DNA of 64,000 bases. It comes from Siphonodentalium dalli (Eukaryota; Mollusca; Scaphopoda; Gadilida; Siphonodentaliidae). Of the stretch, positions 10,471 through 22,544 are shown piece after piece. The stretch lies in NCBI GenBank assembly GCA_032622095.1, contig CP136061.1:86916983-86980982 (forward strand), written 5' to 3'. The notes beneath the pieces are model-generated. The model saw only the letters and a program-made list of their open reading frames with translations. It had not been told where the DNA came from and did no database searches. The stretch's first letter is position 1, and every line of letters starts with the position of its first letter. A program made the position numbers and the translations under genes.

Positions 10471-10797
10471 CCCTTATAAACTAAGTACCTCGGTAAACCA
10501 CGCTAAATGTACCATGGTATTTTGGCCCAAATACCGCGGTATTACCAAGGTAAACAGTGGCACATAACAAACCACTGTTTATTGTGGTATACCATGGTAT
10601 ACTAGTGGTATACCACGGTATATCACAGTAAATAGTGGTACATAACAAAAAACCGTGGTATATCGCGGTATGCACCACGGTAAACCATGGTTTGGTCTGT
10701 TGTGTACCACCGTAGTAAACCATGGTAATACCGCGGTATTTGGGCCAAAATGCCATGGTACATTTAGCGTCGTTTACCAAGGTGCTTTTTATAAGGG
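10471..10797. mobile_element. Palindrome-rich MITE, ends CCCTTATAAA/TTTATAAGGG
   Basis: The first ~85 bp and last ~85 bp are inverted repeats (CGCTAAATGTACCATGGTAT and ATACCGCGGTATT among them). The interior is a string of 6-14-bp palindromes (CCATGG, CCGCGG, GGTATACC, ACTAGT). No clear target duplication and no coding potential. Confidence 0.75.
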
Positions 10798-10899
10798 TCA
10801 TTTCATATTGTGACAATAATTTATAATAACTGACATTATAAACAAATATGTAAATGATGGGTGAATATGGTTGCAGTTGCAGGTACGACATAAACTTAA

Positions 10900-10928
10900 A
10901 GATATATATATATATATATATATATATC
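10900..10928. repeat. (AT)n microsatellite
   Basis: About 13 tandem AT units. Confidence 0.9.
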
Positions 10929-11049
10929 TTATTTTGGTGATAGGTGCCCGCGACCATCGCGACCCGTTGCTTACGTTACACATATTGAAATGTATGCAAA
11001 TTTCAAATATTTATTCTCCAGACGATATTCTGATGAACTACACCTCGAA

Positions 11050-12720
11050 ATATTAACCAATGTTCACACAGTTAACCCCTTTCGTGCCGCTTTCGTTGTA
11101 ATAAGTAACCGCATTTATCGCTATATGCGGGAAATGGTACTCGACTCTCACACAGAGATGCACACAATCGGAAGAGATCATGTCACCCCCATGTGCTATA
11201 TTGAAACAAAATTATCGCTATATGCGGCCAAATGGTACCCGAATCTCACACATATAGATGCGCACAATCGAAAATGCTAGGAACACCCCTCATGTCCTTG
11301 CCTGATACAAAATAGACTACTCTATCATGATCTAACTGCAATTAGACTGCCCTTTTGCTTATAAGGCCATATCAATTTAGCAATGTTTCTTTTTAATAAG
11401 TAACCGCATTTATCGCTATATTTTGCCAATTAGTACCCGACTCTCAAACAGAGATGCCCACAAACTGAAGCACTGGGTTTACCCCTCCTGACCTATTCTA
11501 ATAGAAAATAGACTACTCTATCATTATATAACTACAAATAGTCTGCATTTTAGCTTATAACGTCATATAAACTGAACAATAATTGTCCGTTGTAATAAGT
11601 ATCCGCATTTATCATGATATGCGGGAAACAAATACCCGACTCACACAGAGATGCGCACAAATTGAAGCATAAGGGTTACCCACCATGCCCTACTTTGATA
11701 CAAAATATACTACTCTATAAGGATCTAACTGCCCTTTTGCTTAAAAGGCATATCAAATTAACCACTCGTGATAATATCGTATATTCGGCTAAATGGTACC
11801 CGTTTCTTACACAGAGATGCGCACAAATGGAAGCGCAAGGGTCAACCCTCGTGTCATATATTGATACAACATAGACTACTCTATTGCGATATAACTGCAA
11901 TTAGACTGAACTTTTACCTATAGGGTCATCTAAATTTAACCAATATCAAATGGTATCCGAATCTCACACATGGATGCGCACAATCGGAAATGCTAGGATC
12001 ACCACTCCTGTCCTATACTGATACAAAATTGACTGCTCTATCGTGATATAACTGCAAATAGACTATCTTTTGCTTATAATGCCATATAAATTTAACAATT
12101 GTTCGTTGTAATATAGTAACCACATTTATCGCTATGTTTGGCCAATTGGTACCCGACTCTCACTCATATATGCGCACACATGAAAGCGCTATGGTCAACC
12201 CTCGTGTCATATATTGATAAAAAAAATATAGGGTAACCCCCCCCCCCCCCCCTGACCTATTATAACACAAAATAGACTATATCATGATCTGACTGCAAGT
12301 AGTCTGCACATTAGCTTATAAAGCCATATAATCTTAACAATAGTTCGTTGTAATGATTAACCGCATGCACTACCCTGCCAGGGTCTAACTGCAGTTACAC
12401 TACCTTTTTGCGATTATCATATTTACCACTTTCGTGATAATATCGCTATATTCGGCCAAATGTTACGGTAACCGTCTCTCACGCACATATGCGCACAAAC
12501 GGAAGCGCTATGGTGACCACTCTTGTCCTCTTCTGATACAAAATGGATACTCTAACTGCAAATCGATTACAGTTTTGCTTATAATGCCATATTATAAACT
12601 TAACATTTTTTCGTTGTAATAACTAATCGCATTTATCTCTATGTGTGGGGAAACGGGTACCCGACTCACATGCAGAGATGCGCACTAACTGAAGCGCTAG
12701 GGCCACTCCTAATAGATTAT
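11050..12720. repeat. Degenerate tandem repeat, unit about 200-300 bp, about seven units
   Basis: Each unit has TTCGTTGTAATAAGTAACCG, TTTATCGCTATATGCGG, TGGTACCCGACTCTCACA, GAGATGCGCACA and AAAATAGACTACTCTATC in that order. Starts are visible near 11094, 11394, 11584, 11760, 12105, 12346 and 12615. Units are diverged and variably deleted, so this is an old array. It contains a C-run at about 12237-12252. Confidence 0.75.
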
Positions 12721-12801
12721 AACTGCTCATGTCAAACGACAGGAATAGCCATTTTCATTATTGTCGATTTGCTAAAACCAAAAGTGTTAGTATTTTACAC
12801 A

Positions 12802-13767
12802 TTAAGGGGGAGACGCACGTTTTGCATAAATCACAGTAAATCCAGCCAGAAATGGCAAGTGATTTTCAACAAAGAATTTCTCTGGATCTATCTGGTGAAA
12901 AATCTTGAATTTTACATATGATAATTTTCATTATATATAGAATCAGAGCAATTATAAAGAGACAATAACAATAATGGATTTTAATACATTTGAGAGGTTG
13001 AAAATATTTGTTTCGTTTCTGTCCCTTTAGGTACCGAGAACTGCCAGAAAAATTTATAATTTCAAACAACATGTCAACCATCAAATAGCTTATTGTCTTG
13101 ACTCCATGAGAGGAGGCTTCATTTGTATCATAATGTTGAGTTAGCTTTTTAATTGCATATTATAGCATCATACCCCATGTATTATAATGAAGAATAGAGC
13201 AGTCACAAATATGCCAGCCCAATGAAAACAAATGTTCAAATGTGGTGCTGTCCACTCAAGCAGGGAGCAATCAACAGAAATTAGGCCACAGTGTTAAGAG
13301 ATATGGTGGTCAGATTTAACTTGGTTATGAACCCATGACCCAGAACTCAACTGAGCCCAATTTTTCAATGACCAACAAGCATGGCATGAAAATTCTCAAT
13401 AATACAAAATTATTTATGGTAGTTGTCTTTCTGAATGAAAATAATCATTTAATTTCATGAATCAAGAAAAATTAAGTCTCCTCTCATGATCTTCAGATGT
13501 GATATCATGTATATATGAAATGCACTTTCGAAAATAATCTGTTTTACAGTAGTTCTCGGTACCTGAACACAGTGAAATTTAAAAGATTTTTTCATGCCAT
13601 AAAAGTAAAGTAAATGAGATTATAATAACCAAATGTCCAATGGTTCTTATGTATGGTACCACAATAATCTCTTGTACAAAATTTCACAAAGATATTCCTG
13701 ATAGATTTAGAGAAAATACATTTTGAAATACCAGGAAATTTTGGCAAAACGTGCGTCTGACCCTTAA
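12802..13767. mobile_element. Family E TTAA element, 966 bp
   Basis: The left end TTAAGGGGGAGACGCACG and right end CGTGCGTCTGACCCTTAA are imperfect inverted repeats over ~24 bp with TTAA at both edges. A second inverted pair, AGGTACCGAGAACT (about 13028) and AGTTCTCGGTACC (about 13551), and a third, GAGAGGAGGC and CTCCTCTC, lie inside. There is no transposase frame. TTAA edges suggest a piggyBac-type mobiliser (inference). Confidence 0.7.
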
Positions 13768-14363
13768 GCTTCGAATGTTTTATAAACACAATGGATGTTC
13801 CCCATTCCTTCAGATTATCCATAGACCGTGAAATTTACCAATTTTTTGAACAAATAACGGTAAATTTTCTTACCAGCATATGAGCATCATAGCAATTCAG
13901 CCAGTCTCGTCCACCAAACTAGACCAATGGTTCATCAATAGCTAGTTCTAGCGACTGCCATGTAATAAAATATTTCAAACGGGCGGAATTGCGCCAATAA
14001 AACACTTGGGCACCGAATGATACGTCGATTGACCAATCAAGCGCTTCCTGCAAAACAATTAATAGTCACCTATTCACACAGCTTACACCCGCGGTGTTTG
14101 ACTGCAGTCTAGTGAAGTTATCGAATAACACTATTAACGTCGCGCATCAAACACTTATCGACGTCGTATGTTCGAATACAAACTAATGTACGTACGTTAC
14201 TTCGTATGTTCGAATACAAACTAATGTACTTACGTTACTTCGTATGTTCGAATACCAACTAATGTATGTACGTTATTTCGTACTTGTGGGGGGATTCTAG
14301 ACACTACGGCGCTACAACTGTTCTATCAATGAGTAGTAGCTCCTGATTGGTTCCATTGACATA
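13768..14363. repeat. Intervening DNA with a 38-bp tandem repeat, three units
   Basis: CGTATGTTCGAATACAAACT begins at 14165, 14203 and 14241 (period 38) and each unit ends near TACGTACGTTAC. I see nothing else in this stretch. Confidence 0.75.
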
Positions 14364-14841
14364 TTAAAGGTACTCAATCCGATCAGAGGGTCCCCATCTC
14401 AACAGATTCCAACAACAACAATCCGATCAGTGGGTCCTATTTTACTATTTCTTTGGCTTTGGGGTTAAAATATATTTGATTCGAGTCGAGGAACACATCA
14501 AACAAAGCTCAGAGTTATTAGATATTGATTTTTGAAATTTGTTATTTTCTCGAGATGAGTACTAACAATTGCCCTTAACTTCGTAATCTGCTCGAGATGT
14601 GTACACCAAAACATTATTCAAACAGACAAGGATGGATAACTCTAAAATCAAGTGGTAATAATAACGCAATTTTGACTGTGTTCTGGGACAGAAAGAATAT
14701 AAATAACTAAACATCAAATATCGATATCTGATCACCCTGAGCGTTGATTGGTAGGTTCCTCGACTCGAATCAATTATTTTTTACCCCCAAAGCCAAAGAA
14801 ATAGTAATATAGGACCCTCTGGTCGGATTGAGTACCTTTAA
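14364..14841. mobile_element. Family D TTAA-MITE, 478 bp
   Basis: The ends TTAAAGGTACTCAATCCG and CGGATTGAGTACCTTTAA form inverted repeats of about 30 bp with TTAA at both edges. A longer inner inverted repeat holds TTTCTTTGGCTTTGGGG / CCCCAAAGCCAAAGAAA. A diverged relative is at 50453-51470. Non-coding. Confidence 0.8.
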
Positions 14842-15674
14842 TTGTTATCTGAACCAGCACAAATTACTACTAAATAAAACAAAATATCAACAGAATAAGC
14901 CTTGATATTTTCTTATAGATATATAATAAACATGACTGGCATAAATTCACCTTTGGTAAGCATAGCATAATCCAAAAAATCTCAATGTTTACACATTGTT
15001 TCCTAGAATGACACACAGAAATGGTGAATCCCCAAAATATTCCAATGAAGGACATCTCATGTTTTCGGAAAACCGGGGTCTACAATTTGTGTCCAAGGGG
15101 ATCATTTGGGGAATCACCACCTTTTGACCAATGACATGGCCTGATGCTTTTCCATGTGACTTTTAACCTGGCCACTGCCTTATGACATCACATTCATCAG
15201 CTGTTAGTCACATGTTCAAATTGGGAGTCCATTCTAACAAACATCAGCCCAAAATGTTCTCGACGGGGAAGTCGTATGAGATTGCCGTATTTTCTCCTAA
15301 AATATGGATAATTACGTCTTAGAATTTAAGTATATCCGATTTCATTGTTCTTTATTATATAGCATCTGAACGGTGAAACTTGTATGTTGTATGCTGTATA
15401 TAGTGAAGCAAACCTTGATTTAATTGTACGAAAATTAATGGGTCAGAGGAAAAGAGACCACTCTAATTGCGTGTTCACACGATTTCAGTCACACGTGTGT
15501 AGATCTATGTGTTAATCGCAATTATAAACATTGCCTTATTTAGACACATGAATATTAATAAGTTTTCAGAAAATTGGGATTCCACCTTCGTCTTTGAAAC
15601 TAGTTAGAGTTCCAGTGTCGACAGCCGTAGTTGATAGAAATGAGACGATATATGGTTATGTGTCAGACTGCAAT
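14842..15674. other. Unassigned non-coding stretch
   Basis: No frame above chance, no repeat shared with the rest of the window. CREB-like TGACATCA at about 15183 and E-box CACGTG at 15493 are isolated. Confidence 0.4.
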
Positions 15675-16122
15675 TGTGACCCGCCATATCAAATCCAGTC
15701 GTAAGTCGGGATTTTTTTTTACCCTGTGCCAATGCATTCTCTTATATATGCGAGGCGACCTATATATAAGAGAATGCATTGGCCTAACAATTTTTTATCA
15801 TGTTTTTTAAATAAATGTTTCTTACAATTTTTAGGACATAAAATAAAAAACATCCATTACCCTGCAGGGAGCCCCACACATATATAGAAGCATATAGAAG
15901 AGTGTCGTCTGCTCATGTTTGTCTGGGGCTCTGTATGGGTGAAATTATAAAATTGTTAAAGAATACAAGAAAAAATTATTAAAATTGTAAAAAATTGTTA
16001 GGCCAATGCATTATCTTATATATGCGAGGCGACATATGGTCGACTCGCATGTATAAGAGAATGCATTGGCACAGGGTAAAAAAAAATCCCGACTTACGAC
16101 TGGATTTGATATGGCGGGTCAC
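15675..16122. mobile_element. Family B foldback MITE, copy 2
   Basis: TGTGACCCGCCATATC at the left and its reverse complement at the right. The nested palindrome in the left terminal repeat has lost the GTCGACCATAG centre. The internal part is in the opposite orientation to copy 1. Confidence 0.85.
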
Positions 16123-16488
16123 AATTAAGCTAGATCCACCCTCATCATAGCAAATTAGCAAGACCACTTAACCAGGGTGATATAATCATCTTAACCAGGG
16201 TGATATAATCATAAAATCAATCTCTATTTCAGCATGTGCCCAGTGTTCTACCAGCATGATTGTTACCGGTTTGCTATGGGGACTACTGGCCATTTCGAAG
16301 TGAATTTATCAACATGAAAACCTGACTGAATCCGCCACTTGAAGTTTGACCGTAGCACAAAACTATGCCGATGCCACGGTGTTTACGTGCCTACATCGAC
16401 AACCCGCCAGTTACTTATATTTAGATGGAGAAGTTAAATTAATCCTCCCATGGCGGGAGCTACGCTGGTGCAGCATTCAATATTATGT
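16123..16488. other. Unassigned stretch with a 23-bp direct repeat
   Basis: AACCAGGGTGATATAATCAT occurs twice in tandem (about 16171-16212). Otherwise nothing is seen. Confidence 0.5.
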
Positions 16489-16653
16489 GCCAGTGCATTC
16501 TGTTATATATGCGAGAGTGCCATAGGGAGCTTCGCGTATATGAGAATGCACTGGTTTACAAGGTGAAGGTAAATACTGTTAAGCCAATGTATTATCTTGC
16601 ATATGCGAGGCTCCATATGGGAGACTCGCATATATCAGAATGCATTGGCACAG
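16489..16653. repeat. Diverged relative of family B palindromes
   Basis: Two hairpin halves, CCAGTGCATTCTGTTATATA…GAGAATGCACTGG and CCAATGTATTATCTTGCATA…GAATGCATTGG, resemble the paired palindromes in family B, but the TGTGACCC ends are missing. Confidence 0.65.
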
Positions 16654-16884
16654 GGTTTTCGTTAAATTACTGAAAGTTCCAGTCATGGAGGGTTTAATCT
16701 TATGGGTGGCGCAGAGTTGACTAAATCTAACTGTTGTGGTCATGGCAAGTTTCTCGGAAACTTATTCTTCCAGAATTGAAAATAAATCCTCAAACTTATG
16801 GATTCACACATAAAGATATAGTCATAGAATACTCATATGGTACCAGAATTTGTTTATTTCACAGGATAATATATACATGTACTA

Positions 16885-18085
16885 TTAAAGATGGTCTATC
16901 TCTTTGTAAACATGTGTTATATAGTTACCAGGGTATAAAGATGGTCTATCTCTTTGTAAACATGTGTTATATAGTTACTGGGGTATAAAGATGGTCTATC
17001 TCTTTGTAAACATGTGTTATATAGTTACCGGGGTATAAAGATGGTCTATCTCTTTGTAAACATGTGTTATATAGTTACTGGGGTATAAAGATGGTCTATC
17101 TCTTTGTAAACATGTGTTATATAGTAACGGGATATAAAGATGGTCTATCTCTTTGTAAACATGTGTTATATAGTTACTGGGGTATAAAGATGGTCTATCT
17201 CTTTGTAAACATGTGTTATATAGTAACGGGATATAAAGATGGTCTATCTCTTTGTAAACATGTGTTATATAGTTACTGGGGTATAAAGATGGTCTATCTC
17301 TTTGTAAACATGTGTTATATAGTAACGGGATATAAAGATGGTCTATCTCTTTGTAAACATGTGTTATATAGTTACTGGGGTATAAAGATGGTCTATCTCT
17401 TTGTAAACATGTGTTATATAGTAACGGGATATAAAGATGGTCTATCTCTTTGTAAACATGTGTTATATAGTTACTGGGGTATAAAGATGGTCTATCTCTT
17501 TGTAAACATGTGTTATATAGTTACCGGGGTATAAAGATGGTCTATCTCTTTGTAAACATGTGTTATATAGTTACTGGGGTATAAAGATGGTCTATCTCTT
17601 TGTAAACATGTGTTATATAGTTACCGGGGTATAAAGATGGTTTATCTCTTTGTAAACATGTGTTATATAGTTACTGGGGTATAAAGATGGTCTATCTCTT
17701 TGTAAACATGTGTTATATAGTTACCGGGGTATAAAGATGGTCTATCTCTTTGTAAACATGTGTTATATAGTTACCGGGATATAAACATGGTATATCTCTT
17801 TGTAAACACGTGGTATATAGTTACCGGGGTATAAAGATGGTCTATCTCTTTGTAAACATGTGTTATATAGTTACCGGGATATAAAGATGGTATATCTCTT
17901 TGTAAACATGTGTTATATAGTTACCGGGGTATAAAGATGGTCTATCTCTTTGTAAACATGTGTTATATAGTTGCTGGGGTATAAAGATGGTCTATCTCTT
18001 TGTAAACATGTGTTATATAGTTACTGGGGTATAAAGATGGTCTATCTCTTTGTAAACATGTGTTATATAGTTACCGGGATATAAA
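16885..18085 (+). repeat. 50-bp satellite derived from the family A terminus, about 24 units
   Basis: Unit: ATAAAGATGGTCTATCTC, TTTGTAAACATG, TGTTATATAGTTAC, YGGGGT. It is the reverse complement of the right-terminal 50 bp of family A, and the array begins at a TTAA (16885). Units are 50 bp, but between about 17110 and 17470 they alternate with 49-bp units (AGTAACGGGAT), giving 99-bp dimers. Because 99 is divisible by three this produces a long spurious frame. Rare variants (TTTATC, GTATATC, CACGTGG) occur mainly in the right half. Confidence 0.95.
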
Positions 18086-18230
18086 AATTAGATATGAATC
18101 GAAGACCCCTGTTCGGAAATGATTCTATCATTTAATGTTGATTATATTTTCTGGTCTTAAAGATGGATTATCTCTTTAAATATCAAATTTGATATAGTTG
18201 CGTGGGTATAAAAATAATCAAAATTATCAG
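18086..18230 (+). mobile_element. Family A remnant at the right edge of the satellite, plus a second left-end fragment
   Basis: After the last satellite unit comes TTAGATATGAATCGAAGACC, the normal interior next to the family A right end, broken off at TTTTCTGGTC. A new left end, TTAAAGATGGATTATCTC, begins at 18159 and is itself truncated near 18222. Confidence 0.8.
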
Positions 18231-18389
18231 TTATAGCCAATCGCTATCGCCAAGGTATGGATTAAACATCTGCCGATCGTGATAGGCCTCTCGTTATTCC
18301 CCTCCTCAATTTTTTTCTATTTGGATATCTTTAATGTAATCATATTTCTCATGCCCTTAATCACATCAAATTACATTTCATTGACCCAT

Positions 18390-18937
18390 TTAAAGATGGG
18401 TTATCTCTTTAAATAACAAATTTGAAATAGTTGCGTTGGTACAAAATAATAAATATGAACTGACGACCCCTGTCCGGAAAGGCTTCTATCAATTAATATT
18501 GATTTTATTTCGAATATTTTATTATGAAATGAGACGATTAGTTGGGACACTTTATTTGTCTATTTTTATAACAGACCATTCTGGTGATACCATATAGCGA
18601 TAGATAGCATTAGGCTGTTCCTATGGCTACGTACCGAACGTCCAATGTCCCAGATTGATTGACTGTTTTGTTTTATGCCCGAGCTATAAGCGATAATGAG
18701 TCTAATTTACGTTTATTTGTGACACAATTACGCAATAAAATTTCTGATCTCTGTTAACAGTAACCACTATTGTTCGTTAGCTAAACAATCACACCTGTTT
18801 AGACCAGAAAATATTCTAAATGAAATCAATATTAATTGATAGAAGCATTTCCGGACAGGAGTCTTCGATTCATATCACATATTGTATACCCCGGTAACTA
18901 TATAATACATGTTTACAAAGAGATAATCAATCTTTAA
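18390..18937 (+). mobile_element. Family A TTAA-MITE, complete
   Basis: Starts TTAAAGATGGGTTATCTC and ends GATAATCAATCTTTAA, with all internal landmarks in order. It is one of the best full-length copies for a consensus. Confidence 0.9.
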
Positions 18938-19193
18938 AATGTGTGGTTGTTTAGCTAGTTAACAAAGACCAGACATTTATTGTGTAATTTTGTCACAAAT
19001 ATACCTTAATTAAACTCATTATCGCTTATAACTATGTAATAAAATAAAACAATACAAACAATCAATCTGGTACATTTGACGTTCGGAGCATACCTACATG
19101 TATGGGAACACCTAATGATCTCTATATATCGGTCATAGTATCGCCTGAATGGTATGTTCTAAAAATGGAACAATAAAGTGTCCCATTTAGTCA
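18938..19193 (-). mobile_element. Family A MITE, partial inverted copy
   Basis: Starts directly at the end of the previous copy with GTGTGGTTGTTTAGCTA and runs through the family A interior in reverse to AAAGTGTCCCATTTAG. The outer end is missing. Confidence 0.8.
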
Positions 19194-19591
19194 GAGAGAG
19201 AGATGTTTATTCCTCCAAATATGGAGACAATATGATACAATTGTGGATGCTTTATAGTAACACTTCCTTGTTTTTCAAAGGAATATCAATGTTCTCTGCG
19301 AAAGTTATATTATATTATTTGAACAAAATAATTAGTGAGTGTACCAGGCCACAATAATGTCTTTCTGGTTTTTTTTTGGTGATTTTTATAAGGATTTAAC
19401 TACAACCGTTTGATTTAATTTAGTTCTTATAAATATTGTTTTCTGTTCAAAACATGTCACCTAATTATGAGGTATGAATTATCTCCCATAGCTAATTCAA
19501 CAGTATATATAGTTCATAGAACTCCATTTATCCGTGCAAACCGAAAACAAGTTATAAGAAAATAATTACATGTATCTTCCAAAGCAATAGT
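19194..19591. other. Unassigned AT-rich stretch
   Basis: No coding frame and no repeat recognised. Confidence 0.4.
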
Positions 19592-20793
19592 CAACGTCGA
19601 GATCAAATACAACGTTACCAGAGACTGTTTAATTACAGAAACGTCGAGATCAAATACAACGTTACCAGCGACTGTTTAATTATAAAATACAACGTTACCA
19701 GAGACTGTTTAATTATAAAATACAACGTTATCAGAGACTGTTTAATTATAAAATACAACGTTACCAGCGACTGTGTAATTATAAAATACAACGTTACCAG
19801 AGACTGTTTAATTATAAAATACAACGTTACCAGAGACTGTTTAATTATAAAATACAACGTTACCAGAGACTGTTTAATTATAAAATACAACGTTACCAGA
19901 GACTGTTTAATTATAAAATACAACGTTACCAGAGACTGTTTAATTATAAAATACAACGTTACCAGAGACTGTTTAATTACAACGTTACCAGAGACTTTAA
20001 TTACAGAAACGTCGAGATCAAATACAACGTTACCAGCAACTGTTTAATTATAAAATACAACGTTACCAGAGACTGTTTAATTATAAAATACAACGTTACC
20101 AGAGACTGTTTAATTATAAAATACAACGTTACCAGCGACTGTTTAATTACAACGTTACCAGAGACTGTTTAATTACAGAAACGTCGAGATCAAATACAAC
20201 GTTACCAGCAACTGTTTAATTATAAAATACAACGTTACCAGAGACTGTTTAATTATAAAATACAACGTTACCAGAGACTGTTTAATTATAAAATACAACG
20301 TTACCAGAGACTGTTTAATTATAAAATACAACGTTATCAGAGACTGTTTAATTATAAAAAACAACGTTACCAGCGACTGTTTAATTATAAAATACAACGT
20401 TACCAGAGACTGTTTAATTATAAAATACAACGTTACCAGCGACTGTTTAATGATAATATACAACGTTGCCAGAGACTGTTTAATTATAAAATACAACGTT
20501 ACCAGATACTGTGTAATTATAAAATACAACGTTACCAGAGACTGTTTAATTATAAAATACAACGTTACCAGAGACTGTTTACTTATAAAATACAACGTTA
20601 CCAGCGACTGTTTAATTATAAAATACAACGTGACCAGCGACTGTTTAATTATAAAATACAACGTGACCAGCGACTGTTTAATTATAAAATACAACGTTAC
20701 CAGAAACTGTTTAATTATAAAATACAACGTTACCAGCGACTGTTTAATTATAAAAAAACAACGTTACCAGCGACTGTTTAATTACAGAAACTA
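19592..20793. repeat. 33-bp satellite, about 35 units in blocks
   Basis: Unit: AATTATAAAATACAACG, TTACCAGAGACTGTTT (33 bp). Blocks are separated by a variant unit, AATTACAGAAACGTCGAGAT, at about 19631, 20002 and 20172. The period is a multiple of three, so frames stay open on both strands (TLYFIIKQSLV repeats); there is no start context or composition suggesting real protein. A/C variants at GAGACT/GCGACT mark sub-blocks. Confidence 0.95.
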
Positions 20794-20983
20794 TTTTTAG
20801 ACATATATGTTGTGTGAGTGGTACGAAAGTAGGCCAGACGCCCACATGAACGCACAATGCATGTGGTCGCCTGGAACGTGCGTGCATGCCAGTCACGTGT
20901 ATGCATACATAAAAGTTTGTTTGGTTCCAAAATGGCCCTTGGAGCATTTTTATTATGTAAAATCACACATTATACATTCCTTT

Positions 20984-21229
20984 TTAAAGATGGATTATCT
21001 CTTTAAATAACAAATTTGAAATAGTTGCGTGGGTATAAAATAACAAATATGAACTGAAGACCCCTGTCCGGAAAGGCTTCTATCAATTAATATTGATTTT
21101 ATTTCGAATATTGTATTGGGACCGTTTATTTGTCTATTTTTAGAACAGACCATTTTTCGATTCAGATCTAATATGTTATACACCGGTAACTATATAATAC
21201 ATGTTTACAAAGAGATAATCCACCTTTAA
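20984..21229 (+). mobile_element. Family A MITE, internally deleted (246 bp)
   Basis: Normal left end to GAACAGACCATT, then a jump to TTTCGATTCAGATC and the normal right end; TTAA at both edges. Confidence 0.85.
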
Positions 21230-21231
21230 AA

Positions 21232-21640
21232 ATATATATCTATCTGTATAAAATCCAAGTGTTTGTCTGTATGTGTCTGTAACTGTCACAATTTTCGCGC
21301 GTCTAAAAAATATATTCCCCTCATATCCGGTCGCGCCCAAATGCGGCACATCTTAGAATACGACCCGCAATATTTCGGACCAATCGGTACAAGACGACAT
21401 GAGATATCATACGTTTCCCAAAGGTTACGAAGGCGACGTTGTTACTGATATAATGTGTTTCTCCGAAGACGAATGTGTTTTCAGCGGCGTCCGTCATTAC
21501 AAAACACCAAAGCTAAATTCCGGACAATTTCCGCACACCGTTCGCCGGATTCATTATATCGTTATCAGCAATGCAGCATGTCATGTGTGTCACCCGTCAT
21601 TTGTGACGGGGAATCCCCTATAGAATATATATATATGCAT
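21232..21640 (+). mobile_element. Possible Helitron/HINE-type 5' part
   Basis: The opening ATATATCTATCTGTATAAAA followed by AAGTGTTTGTCTGTATGTGT resembles the leader of Helitron/HINE-type non-autonomous elements known from invertebrates (recollection). A 74-codon frame at 21399-21623 is unrecognised. No CTAG-type 3' end was found. Confidence 0.3.
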
Positions 21641-22544
21641 CAAATCTTATGAAGTAATTGAGATTTGACCAAAGGTGAAAAAGAGGTCACCTCAGCTCCA
21701 AACGTCGACACGCACTATGCCCGACGTCCCTCAATATTACAAAAAATACCTGTGTTTCTGCTAACCCGACCGACCCATGTCCGATCGCCGACTGTCATAC
21801 TTTTGGGTTGATTTTTTTTTAGATTTTTTTTTTTATAAATATTATGTTTATACAGAAACAGAATAAGCCTATATGAATATGTGTCGAAAATTTGTAATAC
21901 CTCTGAGTCTAAATTTCTATTAAAAAAAACTGTTCACCCAAATTAGTTGTGAACAGTTCAAATAACATACAGTTCTCACATTCTCAGGTAAGAATGTTAA
22001 TTGAAAATTAGCCAAAATATATTCACTTGGATATTTCTAATTCTTTTCCTTCAATAATGTATATATGTATCTAATTAATATATACATCAAAAAAGATCAT
22101 TAGCCATAGGTACATGTTAATTAAATTATTATTTTAAAGGGCAGTATTGGGAACTGAGATATCAACGAAATCAGGAATACAATAAGTTAGGAGTCTTGTT
22201 ACTCTAAATCATATTTTAATATGGCAGACATGATGTCTATGTATGTGGGTGTTATATCTGCCGAAATAAATCGCCGCATTGTGGAAAATTGACTGGTTAC
22301 AAGGTTCCCGACGGCAGGAAATAAATTAAATTAAACACGAAAAACAATTAATTCCCTATACTACCTACCTACCCTATCCTGGGGAGGGCCGGGGTCCTGT
22401 TAGCAGACACACTGATAATTTTTTAGGCCTAATATAACGTTGGTACAAATCATACATTCATAGACTAGAGTGTGGATTCGCGGACTTTCCTTAAAGCTGC
22501 TATAACTCTTCTCGACACCACTTTTAACAACAACAAAAATTATA
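21641..22544. other. Unassigned AT-rich stretch
   Basis: T-runs at about 21806-21832 and several poly-A/T tracts; no gene or repeat recognised. Confidence 0.4.

Noticed and set aside
10481-10957. 158-codon minus-strand frame
   Set aside because: Runs through the palindromic MITE and an (AT)n tract; composition follows the repeats.
16734-17534. Long open frames of repeated 'GLSLCKHVLYSY' type across the 50-bp array
   Set aside because: They exist only because paired 49+50-bp units make 99 bp; no start context and no non-repeat protein sequence.
16885-20793. CRISPR-like regular repeats
   Set aside because: The units are contiguous with no unique spacers, in a eukaryotic repeat setting.
19633-20800. 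Long open frames on both strands (IIKQSLVTLYF repeats)
   Set aside because: A product of the 33-bp period of a satellite.
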